From: Isoetes taiwanensis | Lineage: Eukaryota > Streptophyta > Lycopodiopsida > Isoetales > Isoetaceae | Length of the DNA: 64,000 nt | Direction of reading: 5' to 3' | Assembly: GCA_021234155.1 (NCBI GenBank) | Contig: JAJEKV010000004.1 | Location: 9,238,109-9,302,108, forward strand | In this document: piece after piece, positions 47,041 through 57,886 of the stretch | How the letters are laid out: the number at the start of each line of letters is the position of its first letter | Numbering within the stretch: the first letter of the stretch is position 1 | Program-made: the position numbers and the translations under genes | The notes under the pieces: generated by a model | Databases searched by the model: none | What the model was told of the DNA's origin: nothing | What the model saw: the letters and a program-made list of their open reading frames with translations, nothing else

Positions 47041-48042
47041 CAACATGCCAAGCGGGCCCGCCAGCTTAACCCCGCAATTCGACGAGCGAACGCCGGATTC
47101 TTCAGCGAACCCGCGAGTGGGGACATGGCATGGCGGGTTGGCGCGAATCGCTTTGCGTAATGGCATTGGCCGCGGGGTTCGCTTAGGCGAACCCAAACCG
47201 CGGTTAAGTGCAGGGAGTCAAGCGTGTGGGACCAGCGACCCCGGGTTCGGGCGAACCCAACCGGCGTCGGGCTTAACCCGTAACCCCCACCGGCCCGATT
47301 GTGGGAGGTTGACTCTTGCCGCCATTAATCCGGATTGCTCCTTATCTGAGTTGCTGTTTCCGTTGCCGTTATACTTCTCTAACCTCCTCTGTAAGCTTAT
47401 TCCCTGCACAAACTTTAACTTTAAGCTTGTTAGTTCTTCTCTAAGCTCCTTTTCCGGAGCTTTGCACTTCTCTGATGGCTACGGTTTTCTTGAAATAGTG
47501 GGCAGAGTTACTGAAGTGAGGCCCGGGAGGCTGTCGGCTGTGAAATCTTCCTTCCACTCCTGCTAAAGAGCTTGCACTAAACACGATTAGTAAATCTTTA
47601 GCCCCTTTTCGGGGCCTACCCTTGTTTGTGAAACATCTATCTACTTGAGGGCTTTCGGATCAGCGGAAAACATAGGCAAAGATCACTGATTGAGACTCAG
47701 GCAAACCATGCTCGAACAATGCAAGAATCAAGACGAATCCCAAGCCTCGATGACTGATAAGTAACAAAGCTAAATGCCTCTACGACTGTAACACTTCTTC
47801 TGCTTTTAGATTTTTAATGTTTGCAATAGATGCAGCCGGGACAACCATGGCAAGCTAAGAAGAAAGTGCAAATCAATCAAGCAGATGCAAAACGTAGAAA
47901 CTCTCGGATCACGATCTTCTTGGAAGAGAGGGTATACGAATCCCAGACTTCACGGGACTTGAGCAAAGCTCTGCTCATTTTGAAGCCTGGGATCTGCCGG
48001 TTCCATTGCCGCTTACCATTTTGCCATCACCTATGTCCTGAA
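47041..48042. mobile_element. GC-rich insert with palindromic GGTTCG...CGAACC motifs
   Basis: Interrupts gag. The first 260 bp is GC-rich and has palindromes GGGGTTCGCTTAGGCGAACCC-like (about 47174-47193) and GGGTTCGGGCGAACCC (about 47243-47258), with GGGCTTAACCCG. The rest to 48042 is AT-rich without a supported gene; an acceptor-like TTTGCAATAG at 47820 is followed by a short frame (MQPGQPWQAKKKVQINQADA). The same palindromes recur at 61668-61733, on the other side of the nested minus-strand element. This suggests one palindromic-motif insert that was itself split by that element. Confidence 0.5.
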
Positions 48043-49636
48043 TGTGACGTCCCCTACTCCTTATACGATGCCCGCATCGTATTCGAAGGAGGAGCATTCC
48101 CCCTGGCAGCTGCCTGGCAGGGGCCATCCACCTGACTACTCCCACAGGGATGAGCCAGCAAGGGAAGAGTGGATGTGTCATTCACCCGTCTTCCTTCGGG
48201 TCGACCTATCTGCGGAAGCGTGAACAAACAAACGTGAGCACAACTAACAATATACAAATACAATCACCATAGAGATAGCAATATCACAGAGATAACCATA
48301 CCTTCATAACAACAATAACAAGGGGAGATCCTACCCAGGGATCAGACTCAAGGGGGGTGACTGACGGCTAGGCCTCCAGAGTTCGTTGCAGACAGAATTC
48401 ATGGCAATGGATTTGGCTGGCATAGAACATGGCTTAGGGTAGTCCACTCCATCCGCCGCCGCACACACTTTGCGAGTAGGTTGAAAAGTGTTGGGACTTG
48501 GCCGTAGCCCCGCCGCCGGGTGAATAGCCGGAGGGGCTACTACGCCGGGTTGCATCTCCCAGCCCGATGAGGCGTGAAGAGAGTTGCATCTCCTCCAGAG
48601 GCATCCATGCTCATCACAAAGCTAGAGGGCCACCGCCCTTATTCGATTTTGAACTCATTGGAAGGTCATATCCACCACCCCACGAGTGTCGAGCTCATGC
48701 CTTGCCCACACGCAGTGACAAGCCATTAAGCCTAGCCCACGGAGACCCCCGATAGGCCTTACTACCAGAGGGGTCAGTCCGTGATGAGACAAGTTCCTCC
48801 TTATCAACCGGCCTAGCCCCTTCACCCACAACCAGGCGGGCTCCTGTGCACGGGCCGCATGTAACAGGGAACTAAGGTGCTATGCTAGGAACATCTACTA
48901 CACAGCTTTGGGTCTCTACCCCCCCTTTCCCCATACATGGAGATCACAGAGTGAAATACATCCATCATCATCTAACTGAAATAGAAAATAACATCTAAAC
49001 TAACTAACTACATAACAGAGTTAGGTTCCTTTGTTAGAGCTTCAGATCTCGGGATCTATAAGGCCTCTAGAGATGATCTAACATGCTAAACCGGCATATT
49101 GCCATGCCCAAAGACGGTTTTGCACAACAGAATGACTAGATACCTGCTCCGCGACTCGCTCCTGATCCTTGGAAGGCGTCCATATCCTGATCTTGTGAAC
49201 GATGGCTGCTACTCAATAATTTGTTGTGCAAATCCGGCTTTCCAGAGCCTAGCAATGCGAATTGGGGTCCTACCTTGGCCGAAATGGCCCAAGAGAACCC
49301 TAAATGCGAAAATGGGAAGGAACTCTAGAAAAACCCTAAATGGTCAAAACGAAAAGAGAGCTAGGGTCTAGGGTTTTAGCCCTTATATAGAACCCTTAGG
49401 GTTAGGTTAGACATTGGCCAAATGGGATTTAGCCAATTGGCAATGGGGTCCATGGGGTTATTTATTGTGTATGTTTATTTAACATGCACAACATTCGATG
49501 TTGCCCCCTAGGTGCAACTCTTGCTCCCTAGGTGCAACCTTATACGTCTCGCGAGTACATGTCATCCGTGACATGTACGGGTGACGTGGCAGTATAATAT
49601 ACGTATTGGAAGCGTATATTATGCTGGAACGTCACA
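48043..49636 (-). repeat. 3' LTR of nested gypsy element
   Basis: Plus-strand ends TGTGACGTCCCC and GGAACGTCACA; 1,594 bp. Nearly identical to 59836-61426 with substitutions and small indels. A run of CCCC at about 48920 follows GGGTCTCTA. Short ORFs inside are not genes. Confidence 0.93.
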
Positions 49637-49651
49637 TTCTCCCCACCTTGA
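49637..49651 (-). promoter_or_regulatory. Polypurine tract of nested gypsy element
   Basis: On the minus strand, AAGGTGGGGAGAA lies directly before the 3' LTR start TGTGACG. It is the plus-strand DNA primer of reverse transcription. A second AGGTGGGGAGA occurs ~50 bp further inside (about 49680). Confidence 0.85.
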
Positions 49652-50478
49652 CTTGATGCTGTCCTCAGCATCACGCGTCTCCCCACCTTGGGTACCTGCA
49701 TATCCTGCACTTACAACAACTTTTATGTCCATGTTATATTAATCACCTCAGGTAATAATAATATTTATAGTTTATTGTAATTGTACTATGGTGAGAGGCT
49801 CTTCCGTCCTCTACTTCATAATCTATTCTTGACAAAATTAACATCAATTATAGTTTAGAAGTTTTAAGCTAGAACTCCATATCGCCTCCTCACAACACAT
49901 TATGGTCAAAATTATGTGTTGTGAGTCCTCGTAGCGCTACCCTCCTGCCGCTTAGTCCTTCTAATTGCCTGCAGGGTGTACGCTACGTTAGTACATTTTT
50001 AATTATTATAAAGTTTGGTTGTAAGGGAACCACCCATTAAATACAATTATATGGATGCAAAGCATATCTCCCGGCATAGGAAGATTATGTTTCTCCCATC
50101 ATGGCCGAGGAGACAGCGCCCTATCATGCCTATATGCCGCTAATGCCTACACCTGTAGTTGCCCAGCGTGGGACTTGGGTCCTTCCCGTATATGGGGCGT
50201 GAAGGGCCCTTCCCCGTAGGCGTTGACTAGAGGTGCTTTTCCTATCAATGCATACCTGAATGACCTCCTTTCTCTCGAGGTCGTCTACTTCCATTGAACA
50301 GAAGTAGACTTCTACTATACCTTCTACTCAACCAAGCGGAAACGCGGTCATGCCTACATTGACATTACACCACGCCCTAGAGATCACCGTAGTGGTCTCA
50401 TCATCGGTAACAACGCATGCAACCCATGCCTAGCATAGGCTGCATGCGTAGATTAACCTTAGCTACACATGCTTTAAT
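49652..50478. other. Untranslated tail between integrase and 3' LTR
   Basis: About 830 bp with no supported gene, as expected between pol and the LTR. It could hold a 3' UTR. Confidence 0.5.
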
Positions 50479-52002
50479 CTAATCCCAAATCGACATGCCT
50501 GAGCCGATTTCTTGGTTGCTGATGTCGACTACTTCGGCGACGAGCCGACCCTTGCATTGCTCCATAAACTCGGGGTACTGCTTCTTAAGATCTGATTCGA
50601 GTACCCACGTAGCATCTTCCACTGGTAAGTGCTTCCACTTCACAAGGTATTGGAGAAATTTTGACCTTCTTGTCTTCTTATAAGATCTATTAAGAAGGAC
50701 TTCCGGGACGATTTCAATATGCTCGTCCGTCATTTCTAAAAACTCATTTGTCTCCAATACTTCCTCGGGGTTTGGGGTGTGCCTCTTTAGCAGACTTACG
50801 TGGAAAACTTTATGGATTTTAAAATGTGCTGGCAGGTCCAACTTGTAGGATTGGTTACCTACTCTCTTCTCTATCCTGAAAGGTCCAGCCCATCTTGGAG
50901 CAAGCTTCTTGCAATTGCCGATGCGGAGCTTGGCCTGTTTGACCTTGATCTTCAACCACACTTTGTCTCCCACTTCAAATTCTCTTACTGTCCTATGCTT
51001 GTCGGCGATGCTTTTCTGCCTGCTTCTTGCTGCAAGGAGATATCCTCTCACTTCCTCCACCAAGTCTTGCATTTCCGAAAGCATCTGCTGGGAGACTTCC
51101 ACCTTGGACACAGGGTTGTGCCAAGTATCCGGGGTAAGACACTGATACCCGTAGTTAATCATAAAAGGACTCATCTGCGATGACTCCTGCTTGGTGCTGT
51201 TGTATGCAAACTCTACTAGGTGGATGAAATCATCCCACTTGGATTGCTTGTTCCATACATAACTTCTTAACATATCTTCGATGATCCTGTTCGTCCTCTC
51301 TGTCTGACCATCTGTTTGGGGATGATATGCCGTGCTCATCGAAAGCTTTGTCTGAATGGTGGTGAATAGGTCCTGCCAAAAGGCACTCATAAACTTGGAG
51401 TCTCTATCCGAGATTATTTCCCTAAGATGCCATGGAGCCCGAAAATCTCCTTAACAAACAGGTTGGTCGTGGTTAACGTCGTGATTTCGGTTGTCCTACA
51501 CGGCACAAAGTGTGCCATTTTTGACAACTTGTCTACCACCACCATCAAGGCATCTTTGCCTCTTGCTGTTCTCGGGAGTCCTGTAATAAAATCCATACTT
51601 ATTACCTCCCACTTAGCGTTTGGCACGGGCAATGGTTCCAAAGCACTGAATCGGAGTCGTTCCGCCTTTGTCTGGCCGGGCATATCCGCACTCTCGAATG
51701 TACCTTGCTATTTCCTTCTTCATGCCGGGCCAATAATAACTGCTTCTAATCTTGAAGTACGTCTTCATGAACCCTGCATGCCCTGCTATGGGACTATTGT
51801 GTGTATCATTCAAGATTAATTTCCTAACTTGTGAAGATTTTGGTACACACAATTTGTTCTTATGGTATAGCAAGTTTCCCTCTTTCTTATAGTGCCTGAA
51901 CATTTCCCTTTCCTTTTCGGTTCTGGCCTCCTTGCAAAGGCTTGCCCACACTTCTTTGAAGTCAAGGTCCGTTGGCAATGCTTCTTCAATCTTTCTTGCC
52001 AA
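50479..52002 (-). pseudogene. Integrase with C-terminal chromodomain (nested gypsy)
   Basis: Minus strand, in order: zinc-binding region with KLILNDTHNSPIAGHAGFMK and YWPGMKKEIARYIRECGYARP (51613-52002; one Cys of the HHCC set appears changed to Tyr or Pro context), catalytic core with WEVISMDFITGLPRTARGKD (about 51610), then TAYHPQTDGQTERTNRIIED and LVEFAYNSTKQ (51150-51330), the GPFRIEKRVGNQSYKLDLP barrel, and a chromodomain LQYLVKWKHLPVEDATWVLE (about 50590-50650). The chromodomain marks a chromovirus, which can steer insertion by reading histone H3 lysine-9 methylation. A frame break lies at about 51390-51414 and another near 51613. Confidence 0.92.
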
Positions 52003-53406
52003 ACTCGCTACGAAAGTGTTGATATGGCGCTACAATGAATTCTTGTTGTCAAAGGTTTCCTAGAAAGGGCCCCGCGAACTATATTGAGCTTTCCCGGCTT
52101 ATAACTTATCTCAAAGTCATATTCTTCTAGGAATTCCATCCATCTCCTTTGCCTTAAATTAAGGAGTGGTTGTGTAAATATGTATTGAAGGCTTTGATGA
52201 TCTGTATCCAGCTGGAATCTCCTTCCTAACAGATAATGCCTCCAAATTCTTAAAGCTCGTACTATAGCCAGAAGCTCCTAATCATGCGTTGGGTAGTATG
52301 CCGCCTCAAGGCCGTTCAACTTCTTGGAATCATAGGCTACTACTCTTTTCCTCCCCATGATGAGGATTTTTGTTGCTATCCCGCTAGCGCCTGTCGCTAC
52401 AAGCTTATCTTTGGTCGGATCCGCAAGACCAACATCGGGCGGCCAGAGTCAATGCTTCCTTCAATGTATCAAATGCTTTCTGTGCCTTGTTTTGCCAATG
52501 AGTTGCCCAATCTTTTATTTTTCCACCTTTTGTGAGATCAGTTAATGGCGCTGCCACTTTGGCAAAATTCTTCACAAATCTTCTATAATAGCCCGCTAGG
52601 CCTAGGAAGCTTCTGACTTCATGCGTATTCTTTGGTGCCGGCCAATCAATCACGGCTTCGATCTTCGCAGGGTCGGTGGAAATGCCTTCTGATGTGATCA
52701 CATGCCCTAAATACTCCACTCTTTCCGTCGCGAAGTGGCACTTTGATAACTTCGCAAAGAGTTGATGCCTTCTTAGCTTTTCAAGTACCTTTCTCAAATG
52801 CTGGGCATGTTCTTCCATGGATTTACTGTATACCAAGATATCATCGAAGAAGACTATGATGAAGGAGTCTAGAAACTCGCGGAAGACGTCGTTCATCAAT
52901 CTCATAAAAGTTGCTGGCGCATTAGACAATCCAAAAGGCATGACTGTGAACTCGTAATGCCCATACCTTGTTCTGAACGCCGTTTTGTGGATGTCTTCCT
53001 CCTTGATCCTGATCTCGATGATACCCCGACCGAGATCTATTTTGGAGAAGATCTTTGCTCCCTCGCAGAATCGATCCATTAGGTCATCCGACCTAGGCAA
53101 GGCATACTTATTCTTAATGGTGTGCTTGTTCAATCTGGCAGAAGTCGATGCACATCCTAAGGCTCCCATCCTTTTTCTTCACAAAAGAATAGGCGCCCGG
53201 GGGGAGAGATGCTAGGTCTTATGAACCCTAGATCTAGCGTTCTTGTAATCGCTTTTTAACTCCGGCCAACTCTTGGTTGACATTCTATAAGGTGCCTTGC
53301 TTGTTGGCTTCGGCCCCCGTTCAAGTGCTATTTCACACTCGACTCCTCTATAGGGCGGAAGTCGCTTGATCATCATCGGAAACAAGTCATGAAATTCCTT
53401 GATCAA
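52003..53406 (-). pseudogene. Reverse transcriptase and RNase H (nested gypsy)
   Basis: RT (52405-53169): [55 protein letters not shown] and the catalytic FFDDILVYS (usual YVDD/FIDD variant), then [20 protein letters not shown]. The upstream part at 53212-53406 has PPYRGVECEIALERGPKPTS. RNase H is readable but interrupted below 52400 (LAIVRALRIWRHYLLGRRFQ near 52220-52290). Stops and shifts at about 53170-53210 and 52280-52400. Confidence 0.9.
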
Positions 53407-53566
53407 CTTCGCTATAGGCTTGGGAGCTTATTCAATTCTTTACGCCCTTGCTTTCCTCCCGCCCCCGATCTTCGAGCTCAAGCTTAAGGAGATAGGCTAC
53501 TTGTCGCTTTCTTATGCACTTAAGCAATTTTTTCACCGCTCATGCATTGCATGATTGGGGTTACTT

Positions 53567-53797
53567 TTACCTCGTAATTTTGATGACCTTGCCCTCTCGA
53601 GTTGTTAAGGTCACCTTGCGCTTTCCCACAATCGATGAGTGCTCCCCGGCTGGCCCCAGATATTCCATTCCAATAATCAAGTCATACTTGCCTATATTCA
53701 TGACTTCCGCCCCCAATGGGACATTGATGCCCGGCAAGTCTATATTGAAGTTTATTCTCTTCCCCGCCAGATGCCTAATCGCCCCATTAGCTAACAC
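53567..53797 (-). pseudogene. Protease region (nested gypsy), partial
   Basis: Reads INFNIDLPGINVPLGAEVMN and IGKYDLIIGMEYL, the C-terminal half of a gypsy protease. It matches the outer element's MQLPGASVALGAEIMDIGKY at 62.7 kb. The active-site DTGS part just upstream is disrupted. Confidence 0.75.
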
Positions 53798-53959
53798 AAC
53801 CGCCCGGGCTTGACTTCAACGGTTTTAGCTTCAACATGCTTACCATTCGGTGACGAAAATTGTGGCTGCCGCCCGAAGTCTATCAAAGACTATGAAGGAT
53901 TTCTCTTTAGCTTTCCCAGCTTGTTGAAATTACCTTGTAACCGACTTTTCGTGATTTCC

Positions 53960-55352
53960 TCAGATCAATAGCTGCAAAATGTGACACTCACCATGGATGT
54001 AATCACGCGGCTTCGCCGCCGTCCCCCATCCGATGGAGTCTCCCATCCCAGCTTCTACGAGTGCCGCATTCATCACCAAGGGCAATTGTTGGTTCGATGC
54101 CCCGGCTGGAAGCATCGGAAGCATAGCTCCTTTTCTAAACATTCCTTCTTTTTCTCCTTGGGCATGGCCTCGCAGTGAAATTGCCTCACCGCTTTGGAAT
54201 AGTTAGATCCGCTTCCCTTGCTCCCTTGAAACTTACCCTTTCCTTTCCCGCTTGCTACCACTTCCATTTCCTTGTTTCCCATAATTGGGGTTGTATTGCG
54301 GCTTGTTTGGCTATCGGACTTGCCGCCCTTGGGCTATAGCCTCCCGTGTTTTTCCCTTTATCCCCGAAATATTGCTGCTTTGAGTATGCTCTTGCGGTCC
54401 GGTCCCTTGCAAACTTACTGCCTTGGATTCTGCTTCTGATACAGTCTTGGGGTTTATTGCCCTAACAAGCTTGCGGATTTCTTCATTCAGCCCCTCGATA
54501 TAACCCTCTACTGCGTGTCTTTCACTTAGTTTTGGTACATATAGTCTCGCCTCATAAATTCCTCTCGCGGTACTTCGATCGATTTGTTGCCTTGCCGCAA
54601 CCTCAGTAGAACTGCTGCATCATGTTGCACTTATGTTCCTTTGGCACGTAATGGTGTTTGAATGCTTTAGCAAATTTTCTGAACTTGCAACTGTCTCTAC
54701 TCAGCCCATGTGCTTTTGCGTATCCCTTCTACCATATTCTGGCTGCCCCCTTGAGGTTTGCTGTGGCTACTCTGCCTTTGTCCTTATCCTTCATGCCGTA
54801 CGCGTTCCCATACTCGCTCATCTCATCGAGCCAAGATTCCGCTTCCATTTCGGATCTGTTGTCTCCTGAGAACTGTTCTAACTTTCTGGCTTTCCACACA
54901 TTGCTAAGCGCGGAATCAACCTTCTTCTGATAATCAGAGTGTGTTCTATCTCTGTCACGGTTTGGGTTCTCCCTGCGTACTCGTCTCTGTTCCCCTGATT
55001 CTTCGATTCCGAAGTCCAGACTGCAAGCTAGAGTCCGAGGACTTCAACTAGAGATCTTCTCCTTGGCTTCTCTTTCTCTCCGTAATCGGTCCGCCACCGG
55101 TGTTTCGTGTAAGGGAACATTCTCGATCTTGCCCCCTCGCCTCCCCGCCGCCCTCGCTAGCAATGCTCTTATGTCGTGGATGTCGGATCTGATCTGGGAT
55201 AGCTCTTCCTCCGGTGTTACTGCTTCAAACTCTGGACGCAGATTTCTCGGCTGGAAGCGCCTTGGTGGTGTACGCTCTTGTTCTCGTTGCCTCTGTTCAT
55301 CAAGATTTCTAGGTACTCTAGCTGCATGCACATTAGAGTACATTTTGATCAT
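53960..55352 (-). pseudogene. Gag (nested gypsy), broken
   Basis: N-terminal part 55044-55352 has RNLRPEFEAVTPEEELSQIR and a basic region. 54073-54282 ends with the CCHC zinc knuckle CFRCFQPGHRTNNC. 53960-54142 ends PRDYIHGECHI, matching EYIHGESHI of the outer element. The capsid region 54290-55040 is in several frames. Confidence 0.75.
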
Positions 55353-55494
55353 TAGCTCTTGTTTTGTGTGTTACATTGCTTTAGTTGTTTACGAAATTTG
55401 AGGGAACAATTGTATAATAGAGACACATTTATGGTCATAATTTATATTCATATATATACTATTACTTTTACATGCAAAATATGTAATAAAACTT

Positions 55495-55869
55495 TTATTC
55501 CTGGAATTTCTTGAGGTAGTCAGGGTGGTCCTCCAAAAATTTCTTCACTTGGGCCGTACCTATTGACCCGCCTAAATTCCTGAGGATGTTTGTTGTTGTT
55601 CCTCCTTGGAGTGCTGCCTCTATGTCTTCAATTCTTCTTTCTGATGTGTATGCGGCCGCCACCGCCAACCCCGCCTCGCCGCTCAGAAGGAATTGGCGGT
55701 CGAAGATAGTTAATGCAATCGCTCTCTTGACCAGGATAACATGGTCGATGTTTGGCGCTAATCGAGCATGATGTCCAAACCCTGAGAGAGCGATAAGCAT
55801 AAAAACCCATTCTTCGCCTCGTGGGCTAAATTTGCGGTGGATAACTGCTATTCTTCCATCCAGCAACAA
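55495..55869 (-). CDS. Uncharacterised ORF between H3-like gene and gag
   Basis: 124 residues from TTG/ATG-type start, all-helical by look: WVFMLIALSGFGHHARLAPN, DHVILVKRAIALTIFDRQFL, GEAGLAVAAAYTSERRIEDI, and KFLEDHPDYLKKF at the end. I recognise no family. By position it corresponds to the H2A/H2B-like genes of the outer element, but I could not align it convincingly to any histone. Stop at 55495-55497. Confidence 0.4.
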   Translation of the reverse strand: MLLDGRIAVIHRKFSPRGEEWVFMLIALSGFGHHARLAPNIDHVILVKRAIALTIFDRQFLLSGEAGLAVAAAYTSERRIEDIEAALQGGTTTNILRNLGGSIGTAQVKKFLEDHPDYLKKFQE

Positions 55870-55953
55870 CGGCAGGTAGTATCTAAGTGCTTTATCATGC
55901 CCTGTTTCTTCGGTAGACGAGGAAGTTGCCCTATGCCTTCCCGCGAAGTCGCT

Positions 55954-57008
55954 TCAATTGCATTCTTTTTCTAGCTTCTGAAATCCCGTGCACCGCCTCA
56001 AATTGATGTCGCTTCCATGCCGCTTTTTAAGATTGGTGCCGGCGAGCTGGGTAAGAGTGCTGATGTGGACTTGCCCCTGATTCCCATTTGTTCCTGAATT
56101 GCCATGAACTCTTCCTCCGAGGGCAAGTCCGCTTCTCGCCATCATCCGCTTGATGCTTGCATACTTCTATGTTCGATGATGTCTCACGGTGAATGTCCCG
56201 GGCTTTCTTATGCCGATAGGGAAATCTTGAGCTTCTCGACGATGAAGTCGCCGAGGTCCGCTTTGCCGTCGTCAGGAGATGCAAAATCTCATCCACCCTA
56301 AGGCCTCCGCCGCTGCATTGTGGAAGATTCTTAATGTCATGGAGGGTTAGGTATGCCTCACCGCTATGAATACCGGGTCAAGCTTGTAATTCCCCGCCCC
56401 AAGTGGTGGGGCTCTTCGTTGGTTGCTCTTAATCCTTCTTCAAGCTTTGATCTGGCCGGATCCGCCGCCTCTCTTGCTCCAGTCCGGTCTTCCGGTCCGA
56501 TTCATATTCCTCCTCTTCTTCATCTTCTTCCTCTTCTTGCTCGTGATCGGAGGCGATCCGCTCCTCCCTCTCGCCGCCATGGCTATGGGTTCAACTTCTA
56601 AAGGCCGAATCGAGGGTTCCCCTATCCGGGTTTGACCCCAAGAGATAGAAAAATGGCTACAGTGTGCCAGATAGGAGAAGTATCTCCTCCTATTAGCAGA
56701 GATGGACATGTAGTTGGGAAGATGGACCGCTTTATTCTCTAGATACTTATCGACGCTGGGGGATATCTTGCAGAGCTGACTTGAGGGCCGTGGTTGGGTG
56801 CAAAAAACCCTATACAAGGTGGAAGTTCTACCAAAGATGGTCCTATCTTGGCGTGGAACTCTATTATGATGCTCGTAGAAGGGAGTAGCGTTGATGGTAG
56901 CTTCAATGTCGAAGTTCCTTCCGAAAACACCGAAGACAGATTCTATGTCGCCTTCACCACGTGAGTCGTGGTATTACCGCACTCATCGCTGAATGTAGAA
57001 GTGGCCAT
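55954..57008 (-). pseudogene. Broken ORF(s) of unknown function in the nested element
   Basis: From ATG at 57008 (MATSTFSDECGNTTTHVV), after one shift, the frame continues GDIESVFGVFGRNFDIEATI, NATPFYEHHNRVPRQ, LPNYMSISANRRRYFSYLAH to a Lys/Arg-rich KKRKKMKKRRNMNRTGR region near 56500. A further set of short frames at 55954-56300 (VDEILHLLTTAKRTS and LPSEEEFMAIQEQMG) follows. No family recognised. Repeated frame changes show decay. Confidence 0.4.
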
Positions 57009-57283
57009 GATAACCGAGGAACCGGGTTGATAAACAGATGGGAAAGCGCCCTAAGGGCCTGAGAGATCGGCTGGGAGCAGAGATCGAGGGTGTAAGGCGC
57101 AAATGACACTTGGGGTTCCATTTATAGGCAAAACCCTAGTTTTGGAGAAATTTTAGGTTTGGAGTTCTCTGAGTTTCTAGGGTCTAAAGGTATATTTCAT
57201 AGGCTAACTGAGCTTGGGAACAAATTCTAAGGGTCCCTAGGCAAAAATTTTGGTTCGTCTAAGGGCAACTGGGTCAATCGGGG
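57009..57283. other. Spacer, probable promoter or leader of the ORF at 57008
   Basis: No frame of note. A TATA-like TATAAAT lies on the minus strand near 57121-57127, ~115 bp upstream of the ATG at 57008. Weak evidence. Confidence 0.3.
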
Positions 57284-57775
57284 GTGGCCACACACAAAGG
57301 CGCCAGTGGTCGTCGACGGTTTGCAAACCTAATTGGTCCGGGCGCACTCACGGAGAGGGGTGGGCTCCTATTTAGGTCAATAATGATGCTAATCTGGAGA
57401 ACTAAGGGTATAATCCTGGATATCTCCTTGAGATAGTCGGGATTGAGCCTTTACTCGCCTCATTTGGGCAAGTTTTGGGCTAGATTGGGGTCGACCACTC
57501 ACACAGTGCGCCCGGGTCGGTTCGGATTCCAAACCAAATGGGTCTGGGCGCACTCTGTGAGGGGTGGAGCTCCATTTGTCTTGGCATGGGCCAATTTTGA
57601 CAAACTAGGGATCAATTCTTACTAATTAAGGCGAGCTGAGTCAAATGGCATACCTACTTTCTGCATTTAGGCAAGATTTGGCACCAAACCATGCTCGACC
57701 ACTCACACAGTGCGCCAGGGCAGAGTCGGTTTGCAAACCGAACTGGTTGGGGCGCACTCTGTGAGGGGTGGGACC
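57284..57775. repeat. Three hairpin repeats, ~205 bp spacing, downstream of H3-like gene
   Basis: Copies at about 57284-57366, 57491-57573 and 57695-57775. Each has a left arm CACTCACACAGTGCGCC and right arm GGCGCACTCTGTGAGGGGTG, forming a hairpin, with an inner smaller inverted repeat around CGGTTTGCAAACCG. Copy starts are 207 and 204 bp apart, with partly similar spacers (GGGCAAGTTTTGG-type). The nearest one ends ~112 bp past the stop codon of the H3-like gene. Confidence 0.85.
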
Positions 57776-57886
57776 AAAATGCTTGGTTTTGTTCCAAATT
57801 TTCGATTTTCTAAATACAGAATTCGGTAATGCATCCCTTTTTATCAACTACAAACTTATACTAGAGAAAAGGTTATTTACAATAGT

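Noticed and set aside
48567-49371. Small ORFs in both LTR copies (for example at 49099 and 60892)
   Set aside because: They lie in LTRs, differ in frame between the two copies and show no domain.
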